In this document: positions 37,851 to 48,201 of the stretch, in pieces
How the letters are laid out: each line of letters starts with the position of its first letter
How positions within the stretch are numbered: the stretch's first letter is position 1
NCBI RefSeq assembly: GCF_029714305.1
Contig: NZ_CP121647.1
Coordinates: 124,001-188,000 of the forward strand
Direction of reading: 5' to 3'
Source: Bradyrhizobium sp. CB3481
Lineage (GTDB): Bacteria; Pseudomonadota; Alphaproteobacteria; Rhizobiales; Xanthobacteraceae
Length of the DNA stretch: 64,000 nt
Position numbers and translations under genes: made by a program
Notes under the pieces: model-generated
What the model saw: only the letters and a program-made list of their open reading frames with translations
Told to the model about the DNA's origin: nothing
The model's database searches: none

Positions 37851-37937
37851 CCGTCATTGCGAGCGGAGCGAAGCAATCCACGCCTCCGCACGGGGACAGA
37901 TGAATTGCTTCGTCGCTTTGCTCCTCGCAATGACGGG
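37851..37937. repeat. Palindromic repeat, family B copy 2
   Basis: Left CCGTCATTGCGAGCGGAGCG, then AAGCAATCCACGC. The right half reads GAATTGCTTCGTCGCTTTGC and ends CTCGCAATGACGGG. It lies between convergent EI24-like and nth genes. Confidence 0.85.
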
Positions 37938-37958
37938 GCTGGCAGTACTGCTCCGCCC

Positions 37959-38732
37959 TCACACCGTCTTCTCCGGCCAGCGGCAGAGATCGTTGATCAA
38001 ACACACCTCGCAACGCGGCTTGCGCGCCAGGCAGGTGTAACGGCCGTGCAGGATCAGCCAATGGTGGGCATGCAGCATGAATTCCGGCGGGATCACTTTT
38101 TCCAGCCCGAGCTCGACCTCGAGCGGCGTATTGCCCGGAGCCAATCCCGTACGGTTGCCGACGCGGAAGACGTGGGTGTCCACCGCCATCGTGTGCTCGC
38201 CGTAGGCCATGTTGAGCACGACATTCGCGGTCTTGCGCCCGGCGCCGGGCAGCGTCTCGATTTCGGCGCGGGTGCGTGGCACCTCGCCGCCGAACTCGTC
38301 GATCAGTTTCTGCGATAGCGCGATGACGTTCTTGGATTTGTTGCGATAGAGCCCGATGGTCCTGATGTACTCGCGCACCTTCTCTTCGCCGAGCGCGAGC
38401 ATCTTTTGCGGCGTGTCGGCGACCGCAAACAGCGCGCGGGTTGCTTTGTTGACGCCGGCGTCGGTCGCCTGCGCCGACAGCACGACCGCAACCAGCAGTG
38501 TATAGGGATTGAGATGCTCGAGCTCGCCCTTCGGCTCCGGATTGGCCTTGCGAAACCGGCTAAATGCCTCGTGGATCTCGGCCGCGCTCCACGGTTTTGG
38601 CTTGGCCGATTTCTTCGCCGCGCGCTTCGGCGGCGTCCTGGCAGCCTTCTTGGCAGCTTTCCTTGCTACTTTCTTCGGCACGGATGGAACGCCGGCTTTC
38701 CTGGCACCGATAGAGCGGATGATTTTGGCCAT
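37959..38732 (-). CDS. nth: Endonuclease III
   Basis: A 257-residue DNA glycosylase/AP lyase for oxidised pyrimidines. The helix-hairpin-helix LPGAGRKTANVVLNMAYGEH with catalytic Lys, the Asp in VDTHVFRVGNR, and a C-terminal 4Fe-4S cluster (CLARKPRCEVCLINDLC, C-x6-C-x2-C-x5-C) are all present. The first 45 residues are Lys/Ala/Arg-rich (KKVARKAAKKAARTPPKRAA), an extension absent from E. coli Nth (211 residues) and probably a nonspecific DNA-binding tail. ATG 38732 opens MAKIIRSIGARKAG; the in-frame extension to 38897 is rejected. Only 22 bases separate it from the divergent DUF2244 gene. Confidence 0.93.
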   Translation of the reverse strand: MAKIIRSIGARKAGVPSVPKKVARKAAKKAARTPPKRAAKKSAKPKPWSAAEIHEAFSRFRKANPEPKGELEHLNPYTLLVAVVLSAQATDAGVNKATRALFAVADTPQKMLALGEEKVREYIRTIGLYRNKSKNVIALSQKLIDEFGGEVPRTRAEIETLPGAGRKTANVVLNMAYGEHTMAVDTHVFRVGNRTGLAPGNTPLEVELGLEKVIPPEFMLHAHHWLILHGRYTCLARKPRCEVCLINDLCRWPEKTV

Positions 38733-38754
38733 GATCGAGGTATACTGATACGCG

Positions 38755-39276
38755 ATGACCGCAGGCAACGACTTTGATCCGACGCGCGACCAGCCGACAC
38801 TTTTTTCGGCGCGGGTGACGCCGCATCGCTCGCTGAACCGCACCGGCTTTCTGGTGCTGATGGCCTTCATCGGCGCGGTCAGCTTCGTCGCCGGCATTGC
38901 CTTCTGGATGATGGGCGCCTGGCCGGTGCTCGGGTTTTTCGGCCTCGATGTGCTGGTGATCTACTGGGCGTTCCGGATCAATTTCCGCAGCGCTGACGCC
39001 ATCGAGGACATCGTGGTGACGCCGTCGGAATTGCGGGTGCGGCGGGTCAGCCATCGCGGCCATCTGATCGAATGGTCGTTCAACCCGCTCTGGGTGCAGC
39101 TCGAGCAAACCGGCGATCCGGAATTCGGCATCGAGCACCTCTTCCTGGTCTCCCGCGGCCGCCGGGTCGCGATCGGCCATTTCCTCGGGCCCGACGAAAA
39201 GGCGAGTTTTGCCAAAGCCTTATTAGCGGCGTTGCAAACCGCCAAACGGGGGGTCACCTATAATCCGATCACATAG
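38755..39276 (+). CDS. DUF2244 integral membrane protein
   Basis: A 173-residue protein with two adjacent membrane helices (GFLVLMAFIGAVSFVAGIAF; AWPVLGFFGLDVLVIYWAF) and a cytosolic C-terminal beta-rich domain (ELRVRRVSHRGHLIEWSFNP; GRRVAIGHFLGPDEKASFAK). It fits DUF2244, widespread in alphaproteobacteria near nth. No function is known. A TATACT hexamer lies at 38741-38746, nine bases before the ATG, so the message could be leaderless; the nearest GAGG is 14 bases upstream. Confidence 0.88.
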   Translation: MTAGNDFDPTRDQPTLFSARVTPHRSLNRTGFLVLMAFIGAVSFVAGIAFWMMGAWPVLGFFGLDVLVIYWAFRINFRSADAIEDIVVTPSELRVRRVSHRGHLIEWSFNPLWVQLEQTGDPEFGIEHLFLVSRGRRVAIGHFLGPDEKASFAKALLAALQTAKRGVTYNPIT

Positions 39277-39367
39277 GTCGACACGTTTTCCTTACGCGGG
39301 GCCGGTTCCGCTTCGCTCGAAAACGCGACGTTGAGCCTTGTCAGAAATCGGGTGGTTTGGACCGCGC

Positions 39368-40285
39368 ATGAGCCCTAAATCAGACCCCATGATGACACTT
39401 GCGATACATGACCAGAGCCTCGCCAAGCCCGGCTCCCAGAACGCTGCCCTGCGCGACTACGACTCGGTGCGCCGCGCCATCGCGTTCATTTCCGAGCATT
39501 GGCGCGCACAGCCGACTATCGAGGCGATGGCGGACGCCGCCGCGGTGACGCCGGATGAGCTGCACCATTTATTCCGCCGCTGGGCCGGGCTGACGCCAAA
39601 AGCCTTCATGCAGGCGCTGACGCTCGATCACGCCAAGGGTCTCTTGCGCGATTCCGCCAGTGTGCTCGATGCCGCGCTCGACTCCGGCCTGTCGGGCCCG
39701 GGCCGGCTGCATGATCTGTTTGTCACCCATGAAGCGATGTCGCCGGGCGAATGGAAGAACGGCGGCGCCGGCATGACGCTGCGCTACGGCTTTCACGCCT
39801 GCCCGTTCGGCACGGCGATCGTGATCGGCAGCGACCGCGGATTGGCGGGGCTCGCTTTTGCCGATCCCGGCGAGGAACTGGCGTCGTTTGCCGACATGAA
39901 ACGGCGCTGGCCGAACGCCACCTATGTCGAGGACCACGATGGCACGGCCGGCCTCGCGCAGCGCATCTTCGACACCAGGCTGTGGCGGCCGGACCAGCCG
40001 CTCCGCGTGGTGCTGATCGGCACCGATTTCGAGGTGCGGGTGTGGGAGACGCTGCTGAAGATCCCGATGGGCCGCGCCGTCTGCTATTCCGATATTGCCA
40101 ACAAGATCCAGAACCCGAAGGCCTCGCGCGCGGTCGGCGCCGCTGTCGGACGCAACCCGGTGTCGTTCGTGGTGCCCTGCCATCGCGCACTCGGCAAAGG
40201 CGGCACGCTGACTGGCTATCACTGGGGCATCACCCGCAAGCAGGCGATGCTCGGCTGGGAAGCCGGGCAGGTGGGATTGCATTGA
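39368..40285 (+). CDS. Ada-like AraC-helix plus methylated-DNA cysteine methyltransferase
   Basis: A 305-residue fusion of an AraC-type helix-turn-helix (about residues 20-110: TIEAMADAAAVTPDELHHLF, WAGLTPKAFMQAL) and an alkyltransferase domain (about 140-300). Cys271 in VVPCHRALGKGGTLTGYHWG is the acceptor for methyl groups, and the N-terminal half of the transferase has GLAFADPGEELASF. It lacks the N-terminal Ada metal-binding methyl-phosphotriester domain, so it resembles truncated Ada proteins. The start is uncertain: ATG 39368 is the first ATG, and another lies at 39389. It probably repairs O6-methylguanine and may sense alkylation. Confidence 0.87.
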   Translation: MSPKSDPMMTLAIHDQSLAKPGSQNAALRDYDSVRRAIAFISEHWRAQPTIEAMADAAAVTPDELHHLFRRWAGLTPKAFMQALTLDHAKGLLRDSASVLDAALDSGLSGPGRLHDLFVTHEAMSPGEWKNGGAGMTLRYGFHACPFGTAIVIGSDRGLAGLAFADPGEELASFADMKRRWPNATYVEDHDGTAGLAQRIFDTRLWRPDQPLRVVLIGTDFEVRVWETLLKIPMGRAVCYSDIANKIQNPKASRAVGAAVGRNPVSFVVPCHRALGKGGTLTGYHWGITRKQAMLGWEAGQVGLH

Positions 40286-40296
40286 TTGCGAATGCA

Positions 40297-40387
40297 GTAG
40301 GGTGGGCAAAGGAGTGCCAGCGACGTCCCCACCACCTATCCCGATGACGGTTGAATGGTGGGCACGCTTCGCTTTGCCCACCCTACG
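40297..40387. repeat. Palindromic repeat, family H
   Basis: Outer arms GTAGGGTGGGCAAAG and CTTTGCCCACCCTAC, with an inner GGTGGGCACGCTTCG. The stem is long and the centre (CCCCACCACCTATCCCGATG) is variable. It lies between the convergent Ada-like and gpmA genes. One copy is in the window. Confidence 0.85.
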
Positions 40388-40396
40388 GCTACGCGC

Positions 40397-41020
40397 CTAC
40401 GCCGCGAGATCGAGCTTCTCCGCCACCGTCGAATCCGCATTGAGCCGGTAGATCACCGGAACGCCGGTGGCCAGTTCGCGCTTCAAAATCTGCTCGGGCG
40501 TCAGCTTCTCCAGCACCATGATCAGCGCGCGCAGCGAATTGCCGTGGGCGGCGACCAGCGTGCGCTGGCCGCGCAGCACGCCGGGCAGGATCTCCTTCAC
40601 ATAATACGGCAGCGCGCGCGCCAGCGTGTCCTTCAGGCTCTCGCCGCCGGGCGGCGGCACGTCGTAGGAGCGGCGCCAGATCAGCACCTGGTCCTCGCCC
40701 CACTTCTTGCGGGCATCATCCTTGTTGAGCCCGGACAGATCGCCATAGTCGCGTTCGTTGAGCGCCAGGTTCTTCGTCGTCGGCAGGCCGGTCTGGCCGA
40801 TCTCCGCGAGCATCAGCTTGAGCGTATGCTGGGCGCGCGTCAGGTCGGAGGTGAAGGCGACATCGAACGTCAGCCCCTGTGCCTTCAGCTTGCGGCCGGC
40901 CTCTTTGGCTTCGGCGATGCCCATCTCGGTGAGGTCAGGGTCCTTCCAGCCCGTGAACAGGTTCTTCAAATTCCATTCGCTCTGCCCGTGACGCACGAGC
41001 ACAAGAAGACGTTCGCTCAT
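40397..41020 (-). CDS. gpmA: 2,3-bisphosphoglycerate-dependent phosphoglycerate mutase
   Basis: A 207-residue histidine-phosphatase-superfamily enzyme interconverting 2- and 3-phosphoglycerate. The catalytic motif [20 protein letters not shown] holds His10, and the second site is [36 protein letters not shown] is also typical. At 207 residues it is the shorter alphaproteobacterial form (E. coli 250). It follows dapB on the same strand after 26 bases, so the two are probably co-transcribed. Confidence 0.95.
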   Translation of the reverse strand: MSERLLVLVRHGQSEWNLKNLFTGWKDPDLTEMGIAEAKEAGRKLKAQGLTFDVAFTSDLTRAQHTLKLMLAEIGQTGLPTTKNLALNERDYGDLSGLNKDDARKKWGEDQVLIWRRSYDVPPPGGESLKDTLARALPYYVKEILPGVLRGQRTLVAAHGNSLRALIMVLEKLTPEQILKRELATGVPVIYRLNADSTVAEKLDLAA

Positions 41021-41046
41021 TGTGGGGATGTCCCGTTTTTCGGTTG

Positions 41047-41862
41047 CTAGAAGTCGGCAAGCCCGAGCACGTCGGCCATGGTGTAGAAGCCGGGTTTCTT
41101 GCCATGCGCCCAGAGCGCCGCCTTCAGCGCGCCGTGCGCAAAGATCATACGGTCCTCGGCGTGGTGCGAGAGCGTGATGCGCTCCGAGCTACCGGCGAAG
41201 ATCACGCTGTGATCGCCGGTGACCGTGCCGCCGCGCAGCGAGGCAAAGCCAATATCGCCGGGCCGCCGCGCACCGGTATGACCGTCGCGACCGCGCGCGG
41301 AGCGGGCATGCAGGTCGACGCCACGGCCGGCGGCGGCGGCCTCGCCGAGCAGGAAGGCGGTGCCCGAGGGCGCGTCGATCTTGGCCTTGTGATGCATCTC
41401 GACGATTTCGATGTCGAAGCTTTCGTCGAGCGATTGCGCCACGCGCTTGACCAGCGCCGCAAGCAGGTTGACGCCGAGGCTCATATTGCCCGACTGCACC
41501 ACCACCGCGCGCGAGGTGACGCTCTTGATCACGGCCATGTCGGACATCGACAGGCCGGTGGTTCCGATGATGTGCACGAGGCCGCGCTCGGCGGCGATCG
41601 CAACGTTGGCGATGGTGGCGGCCGGCACGGTAAAATCGACAATGCCGTCGGCATTGGCTGACAGCGCCCAGAGGTCGGCGGAGAGCTTGATGCCGTTTTC
41701 CGGCAGGCCGGCGAGCACGCCGGAATCCTTGCCCAGAAGTTCCGATCCCGGCGCTTCCAGCGCACCGGTCAACACGGCGCCCGGTGTCTCGGAAATGACG
41801 CGCACCAGCGCGCGGCCCATCCGGCCGCCGGCCCCCGCAACGATCAATCGCATATCGGCCAT
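41047..41862 (-). CDS. dapB: 4-hydroxy-tetrahydrodipicolinate reductase
   Basis: A 271-residue enzyme of the diaminopimelate/lysine pathway. The nucleotide-binding motif [20 protein letters not shown] is at residues 6-25. The catalytic segment [20 protein letters not shown] holds His and Lys. The C-terminal [20 protein letters not shown] region is typical. The length is standard. It precedes gpmA on the same strand. Confidence 0.96.
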   Translation of the reverse strand: MADMRLIVAGAGGRMGRALVRVISETPGAVLTGALEAPGSELLGKDSGVLAGLPENGIKLSADLWALSANADGIVDFTVPAATIANVAIAAERGLVHIIGTTGLSMSDMAVIKSVTSRAVVVQSGNMSLGVNLLAALVKRVAQSLDESFDIEIVEMHHKAKIDAPSGTAFLLGEAAAAGRGVDLHARSARGRDGHTGARRPGDIGFASLRGGTVTGDHSVIFAGSSERITLSHHAEDRMIFAHGALKAALWAHGKKPGFYTMADVLGLADF

Positions 41863-41929
41863 GGCTTCACCTCTTCACGCCCTATTAGCGGGATGAGGCC
41901 GTTCCGGCAACCGATCAGGTCACATACTC

Positions 41930-41991
41930 GTCATGGCCGTCCGATGGATGGGGCGTGGATGCCCGGGTCAAGCCCCGGCATGGGATTGAAG
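41930..41991. repeat. Degenerate palindromic repeat related to family F
   Basis: GTCATGGCCGTCCGATGGAT, then GGGGCGTGGATGCCCGGGTC, ending AAGCCCCGGCATG. The order of arms matches an eroded, shortened family F element (compare 35927-36014). It lies between dapB and the DUF1330 gene. Confidence 0.5.
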
Positions 41992-42002
41992 TCCATCCCT
42001 CC

Positions 42003-42305
42003 TTACGGTTGCGGGCCGTCATAGCCCTCGATGACAATCAGCTCGGCGATCGAGTGCGGCTGCCGCACCTTGATGTTGGCCTGGTATTCCGGTGAGTTGT
42101 AGCAGGCCAGCGCCTGCTCGTAGCTGTCAAACTCGATCACGACGTTGCGCGAGCGGCTTTGGCCCTCGACGGCGGTGAACTTGCCGCCGCGCACGACATA
42201 CCGCCCGCCGAATTTCTTGAAGATCGCGAGATTGGCCGCCGCATAGGGCTTGTAACCTTCGTCATTGTTCACGTCGACGCGACCGATCCAGTATCCCTTG
42301 GCCAT
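42003..42305 (-). CDS. DUF1330 family protein
   Basis: A 100-residue dimeric ferredoxin-like (EthD/antibiotic-monooxygenase-type) protein: GYWIGRVDVNNDEGYKPYAA, a central KFGGRYVVRGGKFTAVEGQS and RNVVIEFDSYEQALACYNSP. It matches DUF1330 at full length. ATG 42305 follows GGAGA by 6 bases; a GTG two codons upstream is possible. It lies 32 bases after the pyrF stop on the same strand and probably shares that transcript. The function is unknown. Confidence 0.9.
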   Translation of the reverse strand: MAKGYWIGRVDVNNDEGYKPYAAANLAIFKKFGGRYVVRGGKFTAVEGQSRSRNVVIEFDSYEQALACYNSPEYQANIKVRQPHSIAELIVIEGYDGPQP

Positions 42306-42337
42306 TCTCACTCTCCGTTTCTTGCTTCCAGTTCTTG

Positions 42338-43048
42338 CTATCCCAAGGCCTGCTTGATTTCGGCCTGGATGGCATCCGCCGCCGCCTTGGGATCGGCGGC
42401 TTCGGTGATCGGACGTCCGACCACCAGATAATCCGCACCGGCGGCAATGGCACGCGCCGGCGTCATGATACGCTTCTGGTCGCCGGTCGCTGATCCCGCC
42501 GGGCGAATGCCGGGGGTCACCAGGTTCATCTGGTGGCCGACGATCTTGCGCAAGCTAGCCGCCTCTTCGGGCGAACTGACGAGGCCGTCGACGCCGAGCA
42601 CCTGCGCCTGCTGTGCGCGCGCCTCGACGAGATCGGAGACGTTGAGGCGATAGCCGGCGGCATGCAGGTCGCCATCGTCATAGGAGGTCAGCACGGTGAC
42701 GGCGAGAATCTTCAAGCCGGAGCCGGCGCGCGCCTCGACCGCCGCCTTCATGGTCTGCGGGTAGGCGTGCACGGTGAGGAAGGTCGCACCAAGCTTCGCC
42801 ACGCTCTCGACGCCGCGCGCCACCGTGTTGCCGATGTCGTGCAGCTTGAGATCGATGAAGACCTTCTTGCCGGATTTCGCCAGTTGCTGCGCCAGCGGCA
42901 GTCCGCCGGCATAGGCGAGCTGATAGCCGATCTTGTAGAAGCTGACGCTGTCGCCGAGCCGCGTGATCATTGCTTCCGCGTCCGCAACAGCGGGCAGGTC
43001 GAGCGCGACGATCAGGCGATCCTTCGCTGCGATATCGGCTGGCTGCAT
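42338..43048 (-). CDS. pyrF: Orotidine 5'-phosphate decarboxylase
   Basis: A 236-residue enzyme making UMP, the last step of pyrimidine synthesis. The active-site motif [20 protein letters not shown] holds the Asp-Lys-Asp-like set (Asp-Leu-Lys-Leu-His-Asp). [15 protein letters not shown] and the phosphate-binding loop TPGIRPAG...[10 protein letters not shown] are visible. Its start is six bases from the stop of the upstream FMN-reductase gene. Confidence 0.96.
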   Translation of the reverse strand: MQPADIAAKDRLIVALDLPAVADAEAMITRLGDSVSFYKIGYQLAYAGGLPLAQQLAKSGKKVFIDLKLHDIGNTVARGVESVAKLGATFLTVHAYPQTMKAAVEARAGSGLKILAVTVLTSYDDGDLHAAGYRLNVSDLVEARAQQAQVLGVDGLVSSPEEAASLRKIVGHQMNLVTPGIRPAGSATGDQKRIMTPARAIAAGADYLVVGRPITEAADPKAAADAIQAEIKQALG

Positions 43049-43054
43049 GTCACC

Positions 43055-43633
43055 TCACATCATGCGTTGGGAAACGTCGATCAACTGCCGCACCAGCGCT
43101 TTCAGCGCGTCGATATCGGCAGCATTCTTCAGATGGTCCATCTCGTCATAGGCGTCTTCGGCGAACGCCAGCGCGAGCTGGTTCGGAATCACCTGGGCAT
43201 GGCAGGCCGAGAGGATCAGCCGCAGCGCCGCCAAGGCACGCGCGCCGCCGAGCCGGTTTCCTGAAGCGGCGGCGATCGCAAACACCTTGTCGCGGAACAC
43301 CTGGCCGCGGGTCTCGTGCGGGTCCTGCACCCGGCTCACCCAATCGATGGTATTCTTCACCAGCGCCGGCACCGAGGAATTATATTCCGGCGTCACGATC
43401 AGCACGCCGTGATGGGCTGACATCATGCGCTTCAGATTGACCGCATGCTTCGGCACGCCGGATTTCGCCTGCAGGTCGCCGTCGTAGATCGGCAGCGGAA
43501 AGTCGCCGAGCGAGATGCGGGTGACCTCCGCGCCTTCCTTCACCAGGGCGTGCGCGGCCACCGCGGCCAGCTTCGCATTGAGCGAGCCTGATCGCAGCGA
43601 TCCCGGGATCACGAGGATTTTCAGCGCGGACAT
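43055..43633 (-). CDS. NAD(P)H-dependent FMN reductase
   Basis: A 192-residue flavodoxin-fold reductase of the SsuE/azoreductase-like group. The FMN phosphate loop is PGSLRSGSLNAKLAAVAAHA, and the second loop is VIVTPEYNSSVPALVKNTID-like (LIVTPEYNSSVPALVKNTID), with residues SVPALVKNTIDWVSR closing the flavin site. It likely reduces FMN or quinones with NADPH. pyrF follows closely. The physiological partner is unknown. Confidence 0.9.
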   Translation of the reverse strand: MSALKILVIPGSLRSGSLNAKLAAVAAHALVKEGAEVTRISLGDFPLPIYDGDLQAKSGVPKHAVNLKRMMSAHHGVLIVTPEYNSSVPALVKNTIDWVSRVQDPHETRGQVFRDKVFAIAAASGNRLGGARALAALRLILSACHAQVIPNQLALAFAEDAYDEMDHLKNAADIDALKALVRQLIDVSQRMM

Positions 43634-43682
43634 CTATTGAAATCGCGTTCGGGATGGGCCCCGCGCGATAGCGCAAGGCGGC

Positions 43683-44282
43683 TCAGCCCTTGCGATACAC
43701 CCAGACCCGGGCGGGCGGAAGGTTCATCCAGATCCGCTCGGAAGCTTCTGTGGACACGCCCGGCAGCGATTTCGGGATCGGCGGGGCGACCGAATAGGTA
43801 AATTGCACGAAGGGCGCGCCCGGCTCCAGCGCCGTGAAGGCGTCGCGGATCAGCTTCAGGCGGGTCAGCATCGGTTTTGTCACAAGCGGCAGGCCGGAGA
43901 CCACGGCGGAGGCCGGCGCATCCAGCGCCTCGCCAAGCGAGTCGCGCAGCGCATAGGCGTCACCCTGCACCACCTTGGCCTGCGGGTAGCGGTCGCGCAG
44001 CAGCGCGCAAAAGCCCGGATTATATTCGACCAGCACCAGCCGCTTCTGGTCGACGCCATGCTCGATCAGCGCATTGGTGATCGCGCCGGTGCCGGGCCCG
44101 AGCTCGATCACCGGCCCTTCAGATTCGACGTCGACATATTGCGCCATGGTCCGGGCGAGCAGCTTGCTCGACGGCATCACCGCGCCCATGTGCAGCGGCT
44201 TTTCGATCCATGAACGGAGGAAGCGAACCTCATCGTCGAGACGAGGCTTCTTCAACGCACGCACGGACGATTGCAAAGGCAT
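43683..44282 (-). CDS. SAM-dependent methyltransferase, phospholipid N-methyltransferase-like
   Basis: A 199-residue class I methyltransferase. SAM-binding motif I is GPVIELGPGTGAITNALIEH at about residues 58-77, and motif II/III are VLVEYNPGFCALLRDRYPQA and VVSGLPLVTKPM. The pattern LRSWIEKPLHMGAVMPSSKL at the N-terminus resembles rhizobial PmtA-type phosphatidylethanolamine methyltransferases and ribosomal RNA adenine dimethylase-like folds. If PmtA-like it would help make phosphatidylcholine. The identity is uncertain because the two groups are hard to separate by eye. Confidence 0.75.
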   Translation of the reverse strand: MPLQSSVRALKKPRLDDEVRFLRSWIEKPLHMGAVMPSSKLLARTMAQYVDVESEGPVIELGPGTGAITNALIEHGVDQKRLVLVEYNPGFCALLRDRYPQAKVVQGDAYALRDSLGEALDAPASAVVSGLPLVTKPMLTRLKLIRDAFTALEPGAPFVQFTYSVAPPIPKSLPGVSTEASERIWMNLPPARVWVYRKG

Positions 44283-44449
44283 GTCGCTACCAGGCGGGAC
44301 CCGCTTTGATGCGGGGATGTCAGAAAACAGTCATAAACACGTATAGGTCGACGGGGATACGGTCAAGCCAAACGGTAATGCGCCAGACCTGCCAAAGTGC
44401 CGGCGTTCCCGCGATAACACACTGTGCAAGCTGAATGAATCATGACTGG

Positions 44450-44473
44450 CGGGCGAGCATCGCACCTCGCCCG
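44450..44473 (-). terminator. Terminator-like hairpin after dnaJ
   Basis: CGGGCGAG (44450-44457) and CTCGCCCG (44466-44473) form an 8-bp stem just past the dnaJ stop (44484) on the minus strand. No T-run follows, so it may be a weak or Rho-assisted terminator. Confidence 0.5.
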
Positions 44474-44483
44474 GCTGCGGTTC

Positions 44484-45614
44484 TCAGGAGGCGGCGCGGT
44501 TGCCGAAGAAGTCCTTGACCTTGGTGAAGAAGCCGGCCGCTTCCGGCTGGGTGGCGCCGGACGACAGTTTTTCGAACTCGGCGAGGAGTTCCTGTTGCTT
44601 CTTGGTCAGATTCTGCGGCGTTTCGACCACGACCTGGACATACATGTCGCCGGTCTGGCGCGAGCGGAGCACCGGCATGCCTTTTGATGCAATGCGGAAA
44701 CGGCGGCCCGACTGCGTTCCGGCCGGCACCTTCACCTTGGTCTTGCCCTTTTCGATGGTCGGGACCTCGAATTCGCCGCCGAGCGCGGCCGCGACCATGG
44801 AGATCGGAACCCGGCAGTGCAGATCGGCGCCGTCGCGCTGGAAGAATTCGTGGGTGGCGAGCGAAAGGAAAATATAGAGGTCGCCGGGCGGGCCGCCGCG
44901 AATGCCAGCCTCGCCTTCGCCGGCGAGGCGAATGCGCGTGCCGTCCTCGACACCGGGGGGAATATTGACCGACAACGTGCGGTCGCGCGTCACGCGTCCT
45001 GATCCCGCGCAGTTCGGACAGGCATCTTCGATCATCTGACCGCGGCCCTGACAGCTCGGACAGGTGCGCTCCAGCGTGAAGAAGCCCTGGGCCTGGCGGA
45101 CGCGGCCGGCGCCGCCGCAGGTCGAGCAGGTCTTCGGCTTGGTGCCGGCCTTGGCGCCGGTGCCCGAACAGGGCTCGCAGGTGACCGAGACCGGAATCTC
45201 GATCTGCGCGGTCTTGCCCTGGAACGCTTCCTCGAGCGTGATCTCCATGTTGTAGCGCAGGTCGGCGCCGCGCTCGCGACCGCCGCCGCGCCGCTGTCCG
45301 GCCATGCCGAACAGGTCTTCGAAAATATCCGAGAAGGAGGACGCGAAGCCGGCGCCGAAGCCGGGGCCGCCGCCGCCCATGCCCTGCTCGAACGCGGCAT
45401 GGCCATAGCGGTCATAGGCGGCACGCTTCTCGCCGTCCTTCAGCACTTCATAGGCTTCGTTGATTTCCTTGAACTTCATTTCGCTGGTGGCATCGCCCGG
45501 ATTCTTGTCCGGATGCCATTTCATCGCCAGCTTGCGGAAGGCGGACTTGAGCTTCGACTCGTCTGCGTTCCGCTCGACTTCCAGGGTTTCGTAATAGCAG
45601 CGCTTGGTGGACAT
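44484..45614 (-). CDS. dnaJ: Chaperone protein DnaJ
   Basis: A 376-residue Hsp40 co-chaperone. The J domain (residues 1-70) carries the HPD tripeptide in [13 protein letters not shown] and a Gly/Phe-rich region ([20 protein letters not shown]). The zinc domain has four CxxCxGxG repeats, beginning [15 protein letters not shown]. The C-terminal substrate domains include [20 protein letters not shown]. It delivers substrates to DnaK and stimulates its ATPase. dnaK is 144 bases upstream on the same strand. The codon usage and length are normal. Confidence 0.97.
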   Translation of the reverse strand: MSTKRCYYETLEVERNADESKLKSAFRKLAMKWHPDKNPGDATSEMKFKEINEAYEVLKDGEKRAAYDRYGHAAFEQGMGGGGPGFGAGFASSFSDIFEDLFGMAGQRRGGGRERGADLRYNMEITLEEAFQGKTAQIEIPVSVTCEPCSGTGAKAGTKPKTCSTCGGAGRVRQAQGFFTLERTCPSCQGRGQMIEDACPNCAGSGRVTRDRTLSVNIPPGVEDGTRIRLAGEGEAGIRGGPPGDLYIFLSLATHEFFQRDGADLHCRVPISMVAAALGGEFEVPTIEKGKTKVKVPAGTQSGRRFRIASKGMPVLRSRQTGDMYVQVVVETPQNLTKKQQELLAEFEKLSSGATQPEAAGFFTKVKDFFGNRAAS

Positions 45615-45758
45615 CAGTCAAACCCGCCCGAAATTCGCCTTCATGCCGAAAGCACCAGCAATCGAAGATGCCGCCATCGGCTTAAAGAAAAATGACCCCC
45701 ACCCATCGAACGCCTGACCGCGCGCTCTTTTGGATGAGGGTCATGATCGAAAGCCCGC

Positions 45759-47660
<1,902 letters not shown>

Positions 47661-48201
47661 GGTCCTCATATCCTTCTTTTTGCGGCAGGTTGGCTGGGCC
47701 CTGGACGGCGCACCTAACCGAACCCCCAACGTTCAAATACTCGCGATATTGCGACGGTGAGCCTCATATAGGAGGGTGGGTTGGGCCCGCAAGGACCGAA
47801 AGCAAGCTTAGGGCCTGAAAAGGCTGATGTTTGAAAGATTGTGTCAGCCATGGCACGGGCCGCCCTGCACGTCGAGCCGCGTTAAGAAACTGGCAAGGCC
47901 TCCATCATCCATGGCGCTGAAGTAGTGGCGGGCGCCGCGCCTCATCCACGCCGCGCGCCAGAGGGGGAGCGGTATTTGGCCGCTGCAAACGCCTCAAAAA
48001 AGCGCCCCGAGGATGGGCAAAATCGACACATATCGCGATGTAACGGGGGAACGGACGCCTATCCTGCCCTGTTGCAGGGACGTCAAAACCGCTAAAAGCG
48101 GGCCGACTGGAACGACCCCGTCGTGCCCCGAGGCCCCCAGGATTCCACAAGCTGCATTGTCCGACCTTGAACGGCCGCCATACCAAACCGGTAGATCCTC
48201 T
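47661..48201. other. Intergenic region between dnaK and a secreted-protein gene; no gene found
   Basis: This 541-base gap holds the dnaK promoter (47763-47793) and the roughly 95-base dnaK leader. The remaining bases to 48201 include short open frames on both strands with poor codon bias and no ribosome sites, so I see no gene there. The promoter of the downstream secreted protein gene must also lie here. Confidence 0.6.
47763..47793 (-). promoter_or_regulatory. RpoH (sigma-32)-type promoter of dnaK
   Basis: On the minus strand CTTG (47793-47790) is separated by 17 bases from CCTATATGAG (47772-47763). This is an exact match to the alphaproteobacterial RpoH consensus CTTG-N17/18-CYTATNTNNG. 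Transcription would start near 47756, some 95 bases before the dnaK ATG. Confidence 0.75.

Noticed and set aside
41930..41991. Counting this as a full new repeat family
   Set aside because: It is too short and diverged; best read as an eroded family F copy.
48013..48201. Upstream extension of the secreted protein at 48202
   Set aside because: No ribosome site or bias; the signal peptide begins at 48202.
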